This document shows positions 13,179 to 25,424 of a DNA stretch of 64,000 nt, in pieces. Under the pieces are notes generated by a model that was not told the DNA's origin, searched no databases, and saw only the letters and a list, made by a program, of their open reading frames with translations. Source of the stretch: Mansonella perstans (lineage: Eukaryota > Nematoda > Chromadorea > Rhabditida > Onchocercidae); assembly GCA_037074765.1 (NCBI GenBank), contig JBAMDO010000185.1, forward strand, positions 1 to 64,000. The letters are read 5' to 3'. The translations under genes and the position numbers were made by a program. How positions within the stretch are numbered: position 1 is the first letter of the stretch; every line of letters begins with the position of its first letter.

Positions 13179-14323
13179 ATGAATTTATTATTGCTTATCA
13201 TTGTCGCCTCTATTTTCTTGTTTTGCTCACATACCTCTGATTGTTGTAATAATATTGTAGTGCTTGGAAATATTGTTTCTAGCATAAAAAGAAAATTTTT
13301 CTATACTAGTCAAGTTTGAGTTAAATGATAATTTTGTTTATTGTGCAGACGAAGCATTTGATGCTTTTCAGATTGTTGCAGAAACCATTAAGATGATTGT
13401 TCAGGCTTTATTAGCATCTATGCTAATTCCAAGCATTGTCACTAACTTTGGAGGTTGGTGTATTTTGGATTCTCTTAAATTATAATAATATCTTAAATTA
13501 TATAATAATGCAGCTTTGCTTATTGTTTAATTTGTTTCCATTTCAAAATTTCTATATTCTTTTAAAAATTTTGCTGATCATCTTATTTCAGATATTGTTT
13601 ATATTAGAATTTTTCTGAATTGGAATTTCTCAACATTAAAACGGTGGATTAATAAAATTTTTGCATTTCTTATTCCCAATATTTTAGAGCAATGCTCTTT
13701 CTTCCGTTACAATATCGCGCCATGTCCACCACCTATGCTACCGATTCCGTATATTACTTATAAGCCGGTAACAAATATTATAAAGCAAATATAATTTGAA
13801 TTTGAGATTTCTTTATTTTCATCTTCAATCAACCAAATTTCACATTTTAAAGCCTCTACTTTTTCAATGGTCCTGAATGAAAATTAGATTTTATATGCTT
13901 ATTTGCAGTTTAAAAAAGTGAAAAAAAATTTCCTAGTTATTTTAACTTGCGGCGAAGAATCCAGCTACACGTATTTGTTTCTTATTTGGAAATCATTTTG
14001 CAATATAATTGAGATAAGTATGAAATAGTTTTAAAACAAATGGAAGTGCAAAAGGCATTCAGAAATTTGAGAATGAAAATAAGGGTGTGAAATTTGAATA
14101 TAATTAGGATCATTGGTAATTAACAAAAGCAAAACAAAAAGTTCTACAATATTTCGTTACAGGAAGTGATCAATATGAATGCTATAAGATATCCTCATGG
14201 ACAGTTGCAATGCTTGTATGTCCGCTTGATCATTACTTGGAAGTGGAAGGTAGCCGTTGGCGAATTTGCAGGAATGGAACTTGGGGCGGATCATTTGGAC
14301 GATGCAAGCGATTAGGAACATAA
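13179..14323 (+). CDS. Secreted Cys-rich CCP-like protein, complete
   Basis: Five exons close in phase: 13179-13245, 13349-13453, 13688-13767, 13909-14017, 14163-14323, giving 173 residues. The ATG at 13179 opens a signal peptide (MNLLLLIIVASIFLFC). A helical Ala/Ile-rich linker follows, then Cys at about 60, 70, 98, 115, 127, 140, 156 and 168. The last part (WRICRNGTWGGSFGRC) is a typical CCP end with its Trp; the preceding Cys-rich part may be a second, divergent module. Exon 4 was inferred because without it the last exon is read in a frame lacking every Cys and Trp; its acceptor (TTTGCAG) and donor (GTATGA) are good. The exon 1 donor is uncertain: GTAATA at 13246 was chosen, and GTTGTA three bases earlier also fits. 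It probably acts outside the cell or on a surface, like its upstream neighbour. Confidence 0.72.
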
Positions 14324-14954
14324 ATGATACCTGATCTATTTGCGACATATTCAAATCAAATAATTCATTTACTTTACATCTTTAATTATGCTAATGTAAG
14401 ATATCAGTTTTTGTAATAACCAAAATAATTTGATATTATGTAAATACCTCGCAATAATTACAAGATTTCATAACAGTTTTATAATGTTTCGAAGATGGCT
14501 GATATCTAATGTAACTCTAATAAGCTAGTTTGATTATACTTGGAATTTTCTTGATCATAATTATCATTTATTTGTTATGTTTCAAGATCTTTTAACCATA
14601 CAAATAAGTTTAAATTATTCATTATTTTTCATAATTAAAATTTTAGCCTCACAAACAAGTTGATTTATTGGTCGTTTGCCCCGATTCTTTAATCTCATTG
14701 CTGAGATTACTGTAACCATTCTTACTATAAGCAATAGAAACAAGTGGCAAAAATCATTAAATGGATTCAAATTATCAATTCGATTTATGTTTTCAGCAGT
14801 AATCATTCTCTTGACCTCCAATAAACTATACTATCTGATTTATCATATTCCGCCAATAATCTCAATCAAAGTTCAACGATCTATCTCCAACAACACAAAC
14901 TATCTACCAATCGGTCAAAAAAAAAAAAAAATTTTTACGCCCGCAAATTAGCAT
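14324..14954. other. Spacer between CCP gene and retroelement remnant
   Basis: AT-rich, no gene recognised. An open frame at 14676-14951 runs into the retroelement and may be part of its untranslated leader or left LTR; a TTTTACGCCCGCAAA string near 14933 is faintly like a tRNA primer site. No matching right-hand LTR was seen. Confidence 0.3.
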
Positions 14955-16805
14955 TTGCCAATAAAAAACAGCAGTATTATGAAGAAAGAAGAATCGAAAG
15001 CCAAATTGAAACGTCTCAAAACATACATCCATTTCGTCCAATCAATCAGTGAAAAGTGTATTCAAAAAATTATGAACCAGTCGAAAAGATTCGAAGAAGA
15101 AAACAAATACATCGAATTCGTCGAAGAAGAAAAAGATATTTTAAATTTGATACAGAAGGTAAACGTGTCGTTGCTACCTTAACTGATTATTTAAATTGTA
15201 ATTATAAGAATCAAAAAACAGCTTGAAAGAATTTTTCCAGCTAGATTATCAAACAATAGAAATACCTCAATTACTATTGTCAACATTCAGTAGTAACCAA
15301 AAAGACGGAGAGAATTCTGGAATAGCTTCGATCCAGCAGCGCATCCCCTAGCGAGCTTAGATATTCAAAAATTGAATTATCTAATTTTATACCTTAAAGA
15401 AAATATGTTGCAAGCAGCAAAAGTAAACAGCTATGATATTGCCCCAGAAAATTAGGGATTTGTAAAAAGAATATTATTTATGGAATTTGGCAAATCGTAT
15501 GCTATAAGAAAATCGCTTAACAATGAGTTACACTATATCAAAGAAAATGATAAATAATGGAAATTGACGGCTAAAAACTTCAATAGAAAATCTAGAGCAA
15601 GCACAGAAACCGTAATTGAAAGTAGATTGAGTAGATTGCCAGTTTATGGATAAGAAAAACAGCATTAGCAATGAGTCAGTAAGTGAACTTGGACAGTCCC
15701 TTGAAAAATTAGTTATTAGAAAAGAATAAATGACAAAAAGTCAGGCTTCAAATATACTGCCGATGAAAGAAAATCACTGGATTCAAGTCGAAACAAATTC
15801 AATAAAAACCTTTGAATAAAACTTGATGTTAAGTGCAATTAATCAATTAAGTATAAGCTGAGAACAATCACAAATTAAAATGAAGAAAATTAAAAATAAA
15901 ATCAGGAAACCTTGTGTCTTCTATAAAAAACGATCATTGTTACGACGAATGCCATGTATATATCCCACTACCAAACAGCAAATGGATCGTTTAAAGAGGA
16001 AAATCAACTTCAAAAAAACGGTAAGATCCTCCACTGTAAAGGGCTTATACGATTTACTTAAAACAACAAGGAAGCAAATTGAAATTCAATAACGAGGGTA
16101 AAAAGGTTACCCCACATAATTAAGATTTTGCGACTAATTCAATAACGAAACCTGAGAATAAGGATGTCTTGTTCTGATACAAAGAAATTAACTGATCAGA
16201 AAATGATAGAATTTTAAGTACTTTTCGATTTCGGTTCGCAATTATTCTTTATATCCTATGATTTAGTGGATCGATTAAATCAAACAAAAACAGAAAAAAG
16301 AATGATCACCTACCTCATTGGTAGTAAAACACATGAATCATGGTGATGAGTAAATCACGAAATATAAGTGACAATTAAATGATCTAAAGATATATAGTAA
16401 CCCGATTATTTTTTAAATTTATTCAGCTAAAAAAAAAATCGAACGAGAAATTTGGAAAAAAAATTTTTAAATGTAAATAGTACTTATCAAAAAGTACTCA
16501 TAAAAAAACCCACAAACCTTCAAAATAATGGCAACGTGCAAATACCCGACAATATTCCCAACTTCAAAAGAATTCTGATTATTGAATCGAACATCGATCA
16601 AGTACCAAATTCAATTAGTAGTCACTGGGGCCTAAGCTATATTTATAGCCAAAACAACCTGAACTTTAAGGACTTCCGAAAGAATTCAAATACACAAACA
16701 GAACTTTTTCACATTGTTGGAAACATAGCCAAAAAAGCATACATTCTGAGTAGTTGGTTCGAAGTGTTGGTTCATAAATTTTTGCTTGCAAATCGATTAG
16801 CATAA
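14955..16805 (+). mobile_element. Decayed BEL/Pao LTR-retrotransposon (gag, protease, RNase H remnants)
   Basis: Pieces resembling BEL/Pao proteins follow each other in the correct order on the plus strand. Part of the Gag N-terminus lies at 14955-15182 (SKAKLKRL, KYIEFVEEEKDIL). The DUF1759-like core sits around 15240-15580, with GKSYAIRKSLNNEL and YIKEND. A zinc-knuckle-like region is at 15880-16092 (RKPC, TTKQQMDRLK). The aspartic protease is at 16218-16346, with FDFGSQ and GSKTHESW before a stop. At 16452-16805 there is an RNase H-like part (NNLNFKDF, AKKAY, FLLANRLA). Stops and frameshifts separate the pieces, and the reverse transcriptase expected between protease and RNase H is absent, as is integrase. 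The element is dead and internally deleted. Family names rest on remembered conserved strings; no search was run. Confidence 0.72.
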
Positions 16806-19064
16806 AAAAAAAAGATACAAGCTAAGCAAATTATTAAAAGAAATCATGCAATGAGTAACAAATAACCCTTAAATGCGTGAAAAAAAAAAACAATTGCCTA
16901 ATAGCGGAAGTAATTAATACGGTTATATAACAAGTGAAATTAGGAAATATAACAATAGAATTAGGAATGAAGCAAGCAAGAAAAAGACATACAGCGAGAA
17001 GTTTCTAAAGATCACCCAATAAATGGAGTTAATCAAAATGAGATTAACAAAGCAAGCACGCAATTGGTAAAAATTACAAGAAAATCATGCACGAAGAACC
17101 AATAAAATTAACCATAAGTATATGCAAAATTAGTTTACAGAAAAACCACAACTAGTAATTCAAAATATTATATAATAGTAATAAATGAGATTAACAAAAA
17201 AGTATGCAATTAATAAAAAGTACATAAAAGTATGCGTCAATAAAAATACGAATTAATGTCGTCAGCTGGGCAAGATTAACAAAAGCATTAAAAACATTAA
17301 AACTTCGATCATGATTTAGATAAATCCAAATTCATTCAAAAATGATGCAACGAATTCGAAATCTAAAATAATTTTAAAAAATCAAAAATGATATACCGTC
17401 TCACAAATAAAGTACAGTTTGAAAGAAGTGTCGAAATCGTATACATTTTGAAATGTTTCAGAAATTCAAAAAACTCAAAAAAAGAATCGGAGCTCAAAGG
17501 TTGACATAAACCAAAAGAATTGACAAATTCAGGAATTTAAAAAATTGACAATTGACAAATTTAAAAAAATAAGAAATTTAGGAAGTTTCGTGAATTTGCG
17601 AAAATAGCAAAGCCCACTTATCGTAAAATACATTCCAAAATTTAAGCAAAAGAGATCAAAAGTTCAGAAATTCATTCAGGGACTCAAAAAGCACTGTAGA
17701 GATAATCATGTAGGTTAAGGATCTTAGCATGGATAGCGTAATTGTCAAACGCTTTCCTTATCTGTAACTGTGATCATGCGAATGTAAAGAAATCTTTCTG
17801 TACATCAGCTCTATTGTTAGCTTATAAGTTTCTCATAGTTTTAAGTTTACTTACGAATTTTACAATCCTATCTTCGACTTATTTTAATTTAAAATTGTTT
17901 TCGGTAATCCGGCATATGCCATGCTCATATTTCAGCGATTAAAAAAGCTTTCTATCTCTCCATTACATCATGAGATTGTGCTATAAAAGAAGCAATAAGA
18001 AGAGTATTAATTTAGGTGGGGATCGAATAATTATCATTACAAATTCTTTTAACATATTAATCACTCATTATACTGCCTGAAAACCTTCTCTTTTTGTCAT
18101 CTTCTTCCATGAATTGTTATGACAGATCAGACATAATTTTGGAGACCAATAATTGCTATCTAAAAACTTTGTTTGACATCCTTTAATACATACTGCAACT
18201 ATCAAAATCCTTTAGTGCTAAAGAAAAAAGTTGCAAATTTAAAAGTTTCGATCTGAGACTAATCAAATCGATGTCACCAAAAAAGGACGGATTATCGGAT
18301 GGGTCATAAGTCAAACTATAACTAATTCAACGTTTTCACGTCGAATGATCCACTCCATTTGGTTATTAGATTTTGGTGATGACAGTCGAATTGATTTTCC
18401 AATTTTAATTAAATTCAACAAGTGCTTCTCCTCGACATATTTCATTTCGTCTTTTTGTCTCGATAAACAAAAAACTCTGTGATCAATGTAGCAATGTTTC
18501 TGTTTGTTTAATGAATTTGCTGTAATGGAGAAACAAAATGAAGTTGAAATTCTTAATCAGCCAATAAATGGAAGAGAATATGAGGAATGGAAGGGAATAT
18601 GAGGGAGAACTCCCGTCGGAAAATAATATGATTTTGAAAACAACTGCGTCAAATTACAATTTTATTTACAAAATATTACCAGAAACTTTGAGATATATTC
18701 AGAATAGTACATGTCAGTTACTCAAAATCGAAATATTTTCTGAGATTGATATGGAAAATGTGAAAATTGCGAACAGTTTCGTAAACACAGTGCATTCTGT
18801 TAACATATTACTGATTTATCAGATCGTTTATTCAAAATCTTTGCTCTTTCAAAAAAACCATAAAAACAAGCGCGATGCTTTTGTTTAACACCGTTTGAAA
18901 TTGAAAGTTTTTTCGACCTTGTAATTTTTTGATCTTTTCTTCGATATCCCTGACAAATATAAGTTCCCTGGAGTATAGCAACTATAGGAACTATGGATCC
19001 TTTTTCGAAAATTCTCAAGATCCTTGGAATTTCCTAGCACAAGTATTAATTAATGCAGCTATTG
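16806..19064. other. A-rich tract, no gene recognised
   Basis: From 16806 to about 17700 the sequence is very A-rich with short repeated phrases such as GAGATTAACAAA-AGYAYGCAATT (17037 and 17187), probably further decayed element sequence. An ATG-started open frame of 106 residues at 18568-18888 (plus) has no recognisable feature and lies just beyond the 3' end of the minus-strand sulfatase gene. Part of 18.8-19.06 kb is likely the sulfatase 3' UTR. Confidence 0.4.
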
Positions 19065-22000
19065 TCACTCTCCCACAAATGGAAGATTCCATACTGAGGA
19101 TGAATAATGTTCACATTGGGAGTAACCCTGACAAGTCCGCAGAAGTTCAAGTTGCTTACTTAGCTGCTCCAACACTCCCAACGGTATGCTCCATACAATG
19201 TTGTGCAACTGAAATGATAACACTTTCACTGATAACAATGTTCAATATTTATCATAATAATAGAAATGTTTTTTTAGCTGAATTCCGAAAAGAAACTTCT
19301 CAAACCGTGCTTTCTAATTTATGCAGTAAATTAACCGGTAAAATGGTGTTCAGCAAATAAACGATAACTTTTGAATGATCAAGTAATGAAGATTCCTACT
19401 CATTCCAACTTTAAGAACTGCCAAAAATTACTGACCTGATATGGATCAGCACTAAGATCATAGTAGCTTATAAATTCTGTAATAAATTCGCAGTAAAGGA
19501 AGTTGTGTGTACTGTTAACTGTTCGTATACACCAATATGTGTTGTTGTTGGAATTTTGACAAAAGCAAAACTGGCCATACCGTTCCGGCCAAAAAGGTGG
19601 TGTCCTCCAGTGATCTGCACCATGGATGAAACAGTTCATCTGTGGTACTGCACAATTCGCATGCAGCTCATCATGATAAGAGCTTTTGTAATTAACCACA
19701 TTCCTGAAGCTTCTGCAATTATTGATCTGTCCGGTATACTACCTATTTTTTGCTTTAGACAAGAAAAAATACTTTCGTTGTCCTGAACTATAACTTACAA
19801 CATATTCAAGCATAAAACGATGTAACGACATTTCATGATTCAGCAAACATTACTTGCCAACCAATTAATCCTGTTTTTCCGCTACCACAATCCTGTTAAT
19901 TTATTTTGAGGGAAAGATAATCCATTTGGTTACAGCTTAGTTCAATTTAAAGAATATTAGAAAAATATGTGATACTTCGAATTGATCTCTGCATGCAAGC
20001 TGCTCTGAACCTTTTTCCCATTTTTTCTCCACCACAGTGCATCATTATGACTATTTTCGTCCCTTCAATTATCTTGTATTTACTAAGATTTATTTCAAAA
20101 ATTGTATATCACATCAATAAGCTAAAAATTTTATTCAAAAATTAGATCAAAATAACTAAAAACAATGAACTTTCCGAAGGTTACCTTGGCAGAAGAGCAT
20201 GAGTCTCTCTGCAGATGCATTTATCTAAACCTTTTGATGATAAAAAGTCATTTGCTACCGATGGTCGCCTTCGTTTCAAAGTTCTTCGCATACCCTAAAA
20301 AAATTTTCAAAAGTCTGCAACACAATAAATCTTGATTGGCATTTGAACACAGCAAAAAGACCCTATACTTAAGTAGAATTTTCATAACGACCTTGTAGCC
20401 TAATTTACTTTTAATTACTGCTCTTTTAAAAAACTGATGGCAGAATGTAGCACTGAATAAATAACAAGATTATTATCGAATGTTGTTTCATAAGAAATTA
20501 TATCGCCTGATATGCTAGATCGCGTCTTCCAGTGATGTATGAGTCAAATCTTTCCTTCTAGACATAAGGACGTAGAAATAAGCAGCGAAAAGGTGGAACT
20601 GAGTTGATGAAAAAATAAAAGTAAACAACAGCGACCTTATAAAGCAGTAATTTCCTTTTAAGTTTTTCGATTCGACCATCCACTTTTGCCTTGTGAATGG
20701 TCCATAACTTGGAATCCCGAAATATTTTCGGCTTGCAAATGGCACTCGTATTGTATCGCGCGCATATAGCTGCAAACAGATATAATAGTTAGATCATAAA
20801 CTATTTCCTGAAATTCAATAACTGTTACTTCCTGATATTCGGTTATAATACAATCAGCATATCATGCATTTGAGTTTAGTAACAACTTACAGTCAAATCT
20901 AGCTTTTTCCATTTTTACCGATCGCTTGAAGCGTAAATCGCCACCACTTCGATCCTCCAAAATACCTTGGTACCATTCACCATTTTCTATCACTTCTTTC
21001 TGTATTAAAAAGAATGAAAACTACGCTGAAACCGATGATACTTGCTAATGCACTGATAAACAGAATAAGTTGCTGGTGTCTTATATTCAAATATTTCAAA
21101 ATAAGCATAATATATTCACTACAACGCTAAAAATTTGGACATCTATACTAAGGAAGAACTATAATTTAGTAATTCACTGTAGGACTGCGTCAAATTGGTA
21201 ACTCAAATGATTACTTCCAAAACCGAACTAAAAATGAACGTACTTCTTGTATATATTGAAAGAATTTTTCTTCCCAAAATCTTTGCAATGTTTCATCCAG
21301 AAAAACAGTTTTATTTCCATCATCCAGCTGAGATATGGTTGATGTCCGCTGAACACCTATTTTTCCTTAAAACTTTGTTTGAAAAATCCCCAGGGATATA
21401 CAAAAATGAAATACTAATACCTTAAAGAAAATGATTTCAGATAACGTTGAAAGCTGCAGTAGAATGATTGTGTATTGCAGAATGAGTAATAAAAAATAAC
21501 ACAATGAGGAATACAAATCAAACAAAGCTAACCGTGTTTTCTCCAGGATCGTCGGTAGCGCCGTTTTAGCATGGCTTCTGAGGAACAAGCACATTCCTTG
21601 ATGAGATCTACATTTTCTTGACATTTGAAAACTCTCCACTTACCCGAAGCATCATGAATGCATTTCCACTGCTAAAATAACAATTACTTGATTTCATATT
21701 ATGCTAACAAGTACGCAACAGAAACACAAAGATTTCGCAATGATGGAATTATATCGAGAGTTCTAGAGCAGAGCAAGTAATTCAGCTCAGGCCAGTCAAG
21801 CAAAGCTAACAATAGAATGAATCCTACAAAAGTTTGCTTTTAATTTCGATGAGTTTCAAAGGTAATACGTATTAAAAAAAATTTAGTGAAGGGTAACTTC
21901 GAACAGACTTCTCTTCTAGTATTAGTAGTACCTGCCCTTTCCTGCATGGTTCTCTGAATTCTGATCGAGTACAGGCTTTCTGTATACGGACTTCTTTACT

Positions 22001-25000
22001 CAATCGGCCACGCTGCTTAATAAATCGATCACGTATTCGAGTTAATTTCGCCATTTTTCTACATGAGATGGTTAAAGATGGATAAGTATTGCTCCTCTTA
22101 TTCAACTATAACATCATGAATAGATTTGAATATTTCAGAACAGGGAAAATTACGTTGTTCAAACCATATAATTTTATATATATTAAAAAAACTGGGAAGA
22201 AATATAGATTCATTTCTAACTAATGATATTTAACAATGATAACATGTAGGAAAAAGAAAAAAGATCACCCCCTTTCGATCAGCACTGTATCTCGCCATTT
22301 GAATTCCTTCGTTTTTCCTGCTTCCTTTTTTGTCTTCTTCTTCTGCTTATCTTAAAAAAAATGATCTAAAGAAAGAAGAAAGAAAAAAATATAAACTACA
22401 AAGAACTGTAACCGTAGTCTTAGGACGATTTTGTTACTTTAACCTGACACCAATATTCATTCATTATAATGCAGCAAAAATTGAAAATACTAATAAAATC
22501 AAAGCGTAGTAAGGATTAACATTACCGTACTGTCGCATAAGCTGTACTAATGAACGTCCATCCATATGGCGCGGTACCGCTATTCCAGCTATATCTAGTA
22601 TAGTCGGAGCTATGTCAACATTCATTACAGGTTCATGGATCCTAAAGAACTTTGTTCAAGCTTTGCATATGACGAATGAATTTAGGATTTCCTACCAATT
22701 TCAACAGATTCTAATTTTAGAGCAATGGTTCCACCACTATATAATTTATCTATCTCATGAATATGCGAAAAAAAGAATATCAAAATAGTGAAGAGTACAT
22801 CGTAATTGCTCTAATGAAATGGAATATTTGGCACTAATACCACAAAACAAATTGATCTCAATAAAAATCACTGTTAATGTCAAAACTTGCTAAAAAAGAA
22901 AGTAATATAATAATTTAAATATAACTTACGAAACATTTTTTGGAAATCCTGGCCCACGAATAAAATATGGCACACGAATATCAAATTCATAGGGCATATT
23001 TTTACCTTTTACCAAGCCAAACTGTCCCAAATGATATCCATGATCACTTGTATAAATGAAAACGGTGTTTGATAGATCACCCAGGTCGCGCAAGTCATTT
23101 ATCAGCTACAAATTATTTTTATTTTATACTACAAAAATTGATAGTAATCAAATGACTTCATGATCTAACAGGAAATGTCACAATTCATACCGATCAAATA
23201 GTGCTCAAAATCACGAAGAGAAGCTATACAGTTTGTAAGCAATATTAATAATTCTGATAAAAAATTCTAAATTTGTTATGCAATGTCTCTGTAATATAAA
23301 AATGAATCGAAAAGAATCCCTCACACTAATAATACACAAATTATGCTAATACCTAGAATTTTAAAACAAAACTTTAGTATACCAAATGATGTAAACTTAA
23401 TATAACTAACTCTTTGAATATTACTATCTACACTTTGCAATGTTTGCAATCGTCGTCTATGTAAAACATCGGTAAATATAACATGAACTGGTTCCATACG
23501 TCCGGTATGTTGCAAAAGCCACTGTTTATCAGGATTTGGAGCATAATTCCATGCTTCTGTCCTTAAACTCAACTGTTAGCTGAATACAACGACTCTGACA
23601 AAAAAATTATTTCATTGCTGCGCATAGCATTGATGAATTTTAGAATTAAATTGTACCTATGTGTTTCAACATCCTGAAACCAAGTAGAATACTGTGGAGC
23701 TGGATCTTCCGGACCATGTGGTGCTGGAAATGACATCACAATCATGTATGGAATGAAAGGATCTTTACTACGCAACTGCCGGATAAACGCTATCGTCTTG
23801 TTAGCAATTAAATCGGTGAAATAATCCTGAAGCAGTATATCAAATAAAGTTCTCCAATTAATGACTAAAGTGCGGAGTGTAATGTTCGACAATGGGGAGA
23901 TTCTACACTGAACTGGACTTTCGAAAAAAGCTTACGACGACAGCAGCTAATTCTATCAAATCTAACCACTGAATAATTGGAATTTTGTGCAAAAAAAGAC
24001 TGGTAATTACACTGATAAACACATTCTTTAAAAACAAACCTTTTCATAATCCCAACCATGTTTTATCTTCTCACCGTTCACATTTATTGTATAGTTATAG
24101 AATCGGCTATTCCGCAGCAATCCCATCCAATAGTCCCAGCCAGGCGGAATGTACGAACCGGTATACTCATTTAAATATTTGCCAAAATATGCCGTTGTAT
24201 AGCCTGCTTCATTTTTCAAATATACAGCAAATGTATTTTTTTCATAATTATTTCTGAAAATGCATTTGTTCCCACTTTATAAGCTAAATGTACCAAAAGA
24301 ACTCGCTTTTGTAATTTAGAGCTAATTTATCCTTCATTTATTAATGCTCCTAGTAACTCTTTATCTACCGACTGTAGCTTTCCGACTCATAAGAGTTCTA
24401 AGAATTAATAATCAAAAGTTCCCGTTATGCAATTTTTTAAGTCATGGTAATTCAGTCCTTAACTAACCGGTCATTTAATACAACAACATGTCTAATGATG
24501 GTTAATCGAACTGGATCAGTTTTCAAAAGCCAGTTTTCTGGTTAACGTTACAATGACTGTCATTAATGCAATTCATCCACGCAGCTATCGCTTTCTAATT
24601 TTGTAAGGTGCAATTGAAAATTTTTAAACCAAAATTGAAAAGAATACCTCCAATCATAACCTGAACAGTTGTGATTATTAGTAAGTACATGATGATTGTG
24701 TGCATACATTCCAGTTAATATCGAACTTCGACTTGGGCAACATATAGGTGTTGAAACGAAACCTGAGTTGAACGTTACTCCACGTTCTTTTAACAAATGT
24801 ATAGTTTTTGGCATAAACTGGAAAAAAAAAAAAAAAAAACATTTACTCTATTTAGGAACTAAATGTTCTTTTCCGCTTATTTAAAAAAATCATCATTTCA
24901 AAAAAAAACTGCCCTAAAAGACTTTTCATACGAGATTCAGAATTACTGTCGTCATAAATCTCACTGCTAGTTAGCAGATTATGGACAAAGTTCATATCAA

Positions 25001-25424
25001 ACACAAAAGACCTGCATGGAGCCCAACTCGATATCCTGATCATCGGTCATGATAAGTATTATATTTGGTCGAGTCGGTGACCTGAAAATTAGTAACTGAA
25101 CTTCATTAGCATACTTAATTCAGTTCAGTTTATTGAACTTGCTGAGAAATACGTGAAGTATTATATTCACTTCTGATATTTATAATTTGTGGAGCACTTA
25201 TTCTCTTATCTAATTAAGTCTATATTGAAAACAACATTAAGTATATGAATAAAACATTCACTATACTAAATTTTTGCACTGTCTGATAAAGTTGAAAAAT
25301 GTATCATTCTTAAAAATTAAATTGAAAAAATTTGATTGAGATAAACAAAACATTACCATGCTTCGAGCAATGATGCACAACATAAAAAGTACGTCAGTGG
25401 CACCAAATAGATGGACGTTGACAT
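19065..25424 (-). CDS. sul-1: Extracellular heparan-sulfate 6-O-endosulfatase (SULF family)
   Basis: Sixteen exons close in phase (750 residues): 25357-25424, 25012-25081, 24648-24817, 24040-24253, 23657-23826, 23411-23561, 22930-23105, 22526-22641, 22269-22350, 21932-22058, 21533-21671, 20891-20995, 20636-20769, 20185-20294, 19436-19712, 19065-19208. A signal peptide ([20 protein letters not shown]) leads into the sulfatase domain: [13 protein letters not shown] with metal-binding Asp pair, CCPSRSS whose first Cys (about 72) becomes formylglycine, GKYLNEY, and TSDHGYH. Then come the basic hydrophilic region (exons 9-14, Lys/Arg-rich) and the SULF C-terminal domain ([34 protein letters not shown]). 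The family removes 6-O-sulfates from heparan sulfate at the cell surface, tuning growth-factor signalling. The total is shorter than the vertebrate enzymes, mostly in the hydrophilic region. Exon 12 (an AAAG acceptor) and exon 15 (two in-frame acceptors nine bases apart) have less certain starts. Confidence 0.93.

Noticed and set aside
14600..14954. Left LTR of the BEL/Pao element
   Set aside because: No matching direct repeat was seen on the right side, and the primer-site resemblance near 14933 is weak.
18929..19360. 143-residue plus-strand open frame
   Set aside because: It overlaps the last sulfatase exon on the opposite strand (19065-19208), whose protein clearly matches the SULF C-terminus; the plus frame is a shadow.
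20515..20775. 86-residue minus-strand frame near the sulfatase exon 13
   Set aside because: The frame with Cys residues matching the SULF family is a different one (exon 13, 20636-20769); this frame is its shadow.
23985..24257. 90-residue plus-strand open frame
   Set aside because: It is antisense to sulfatase exon 4, which carries GKYLNEY and PPGW motifs.
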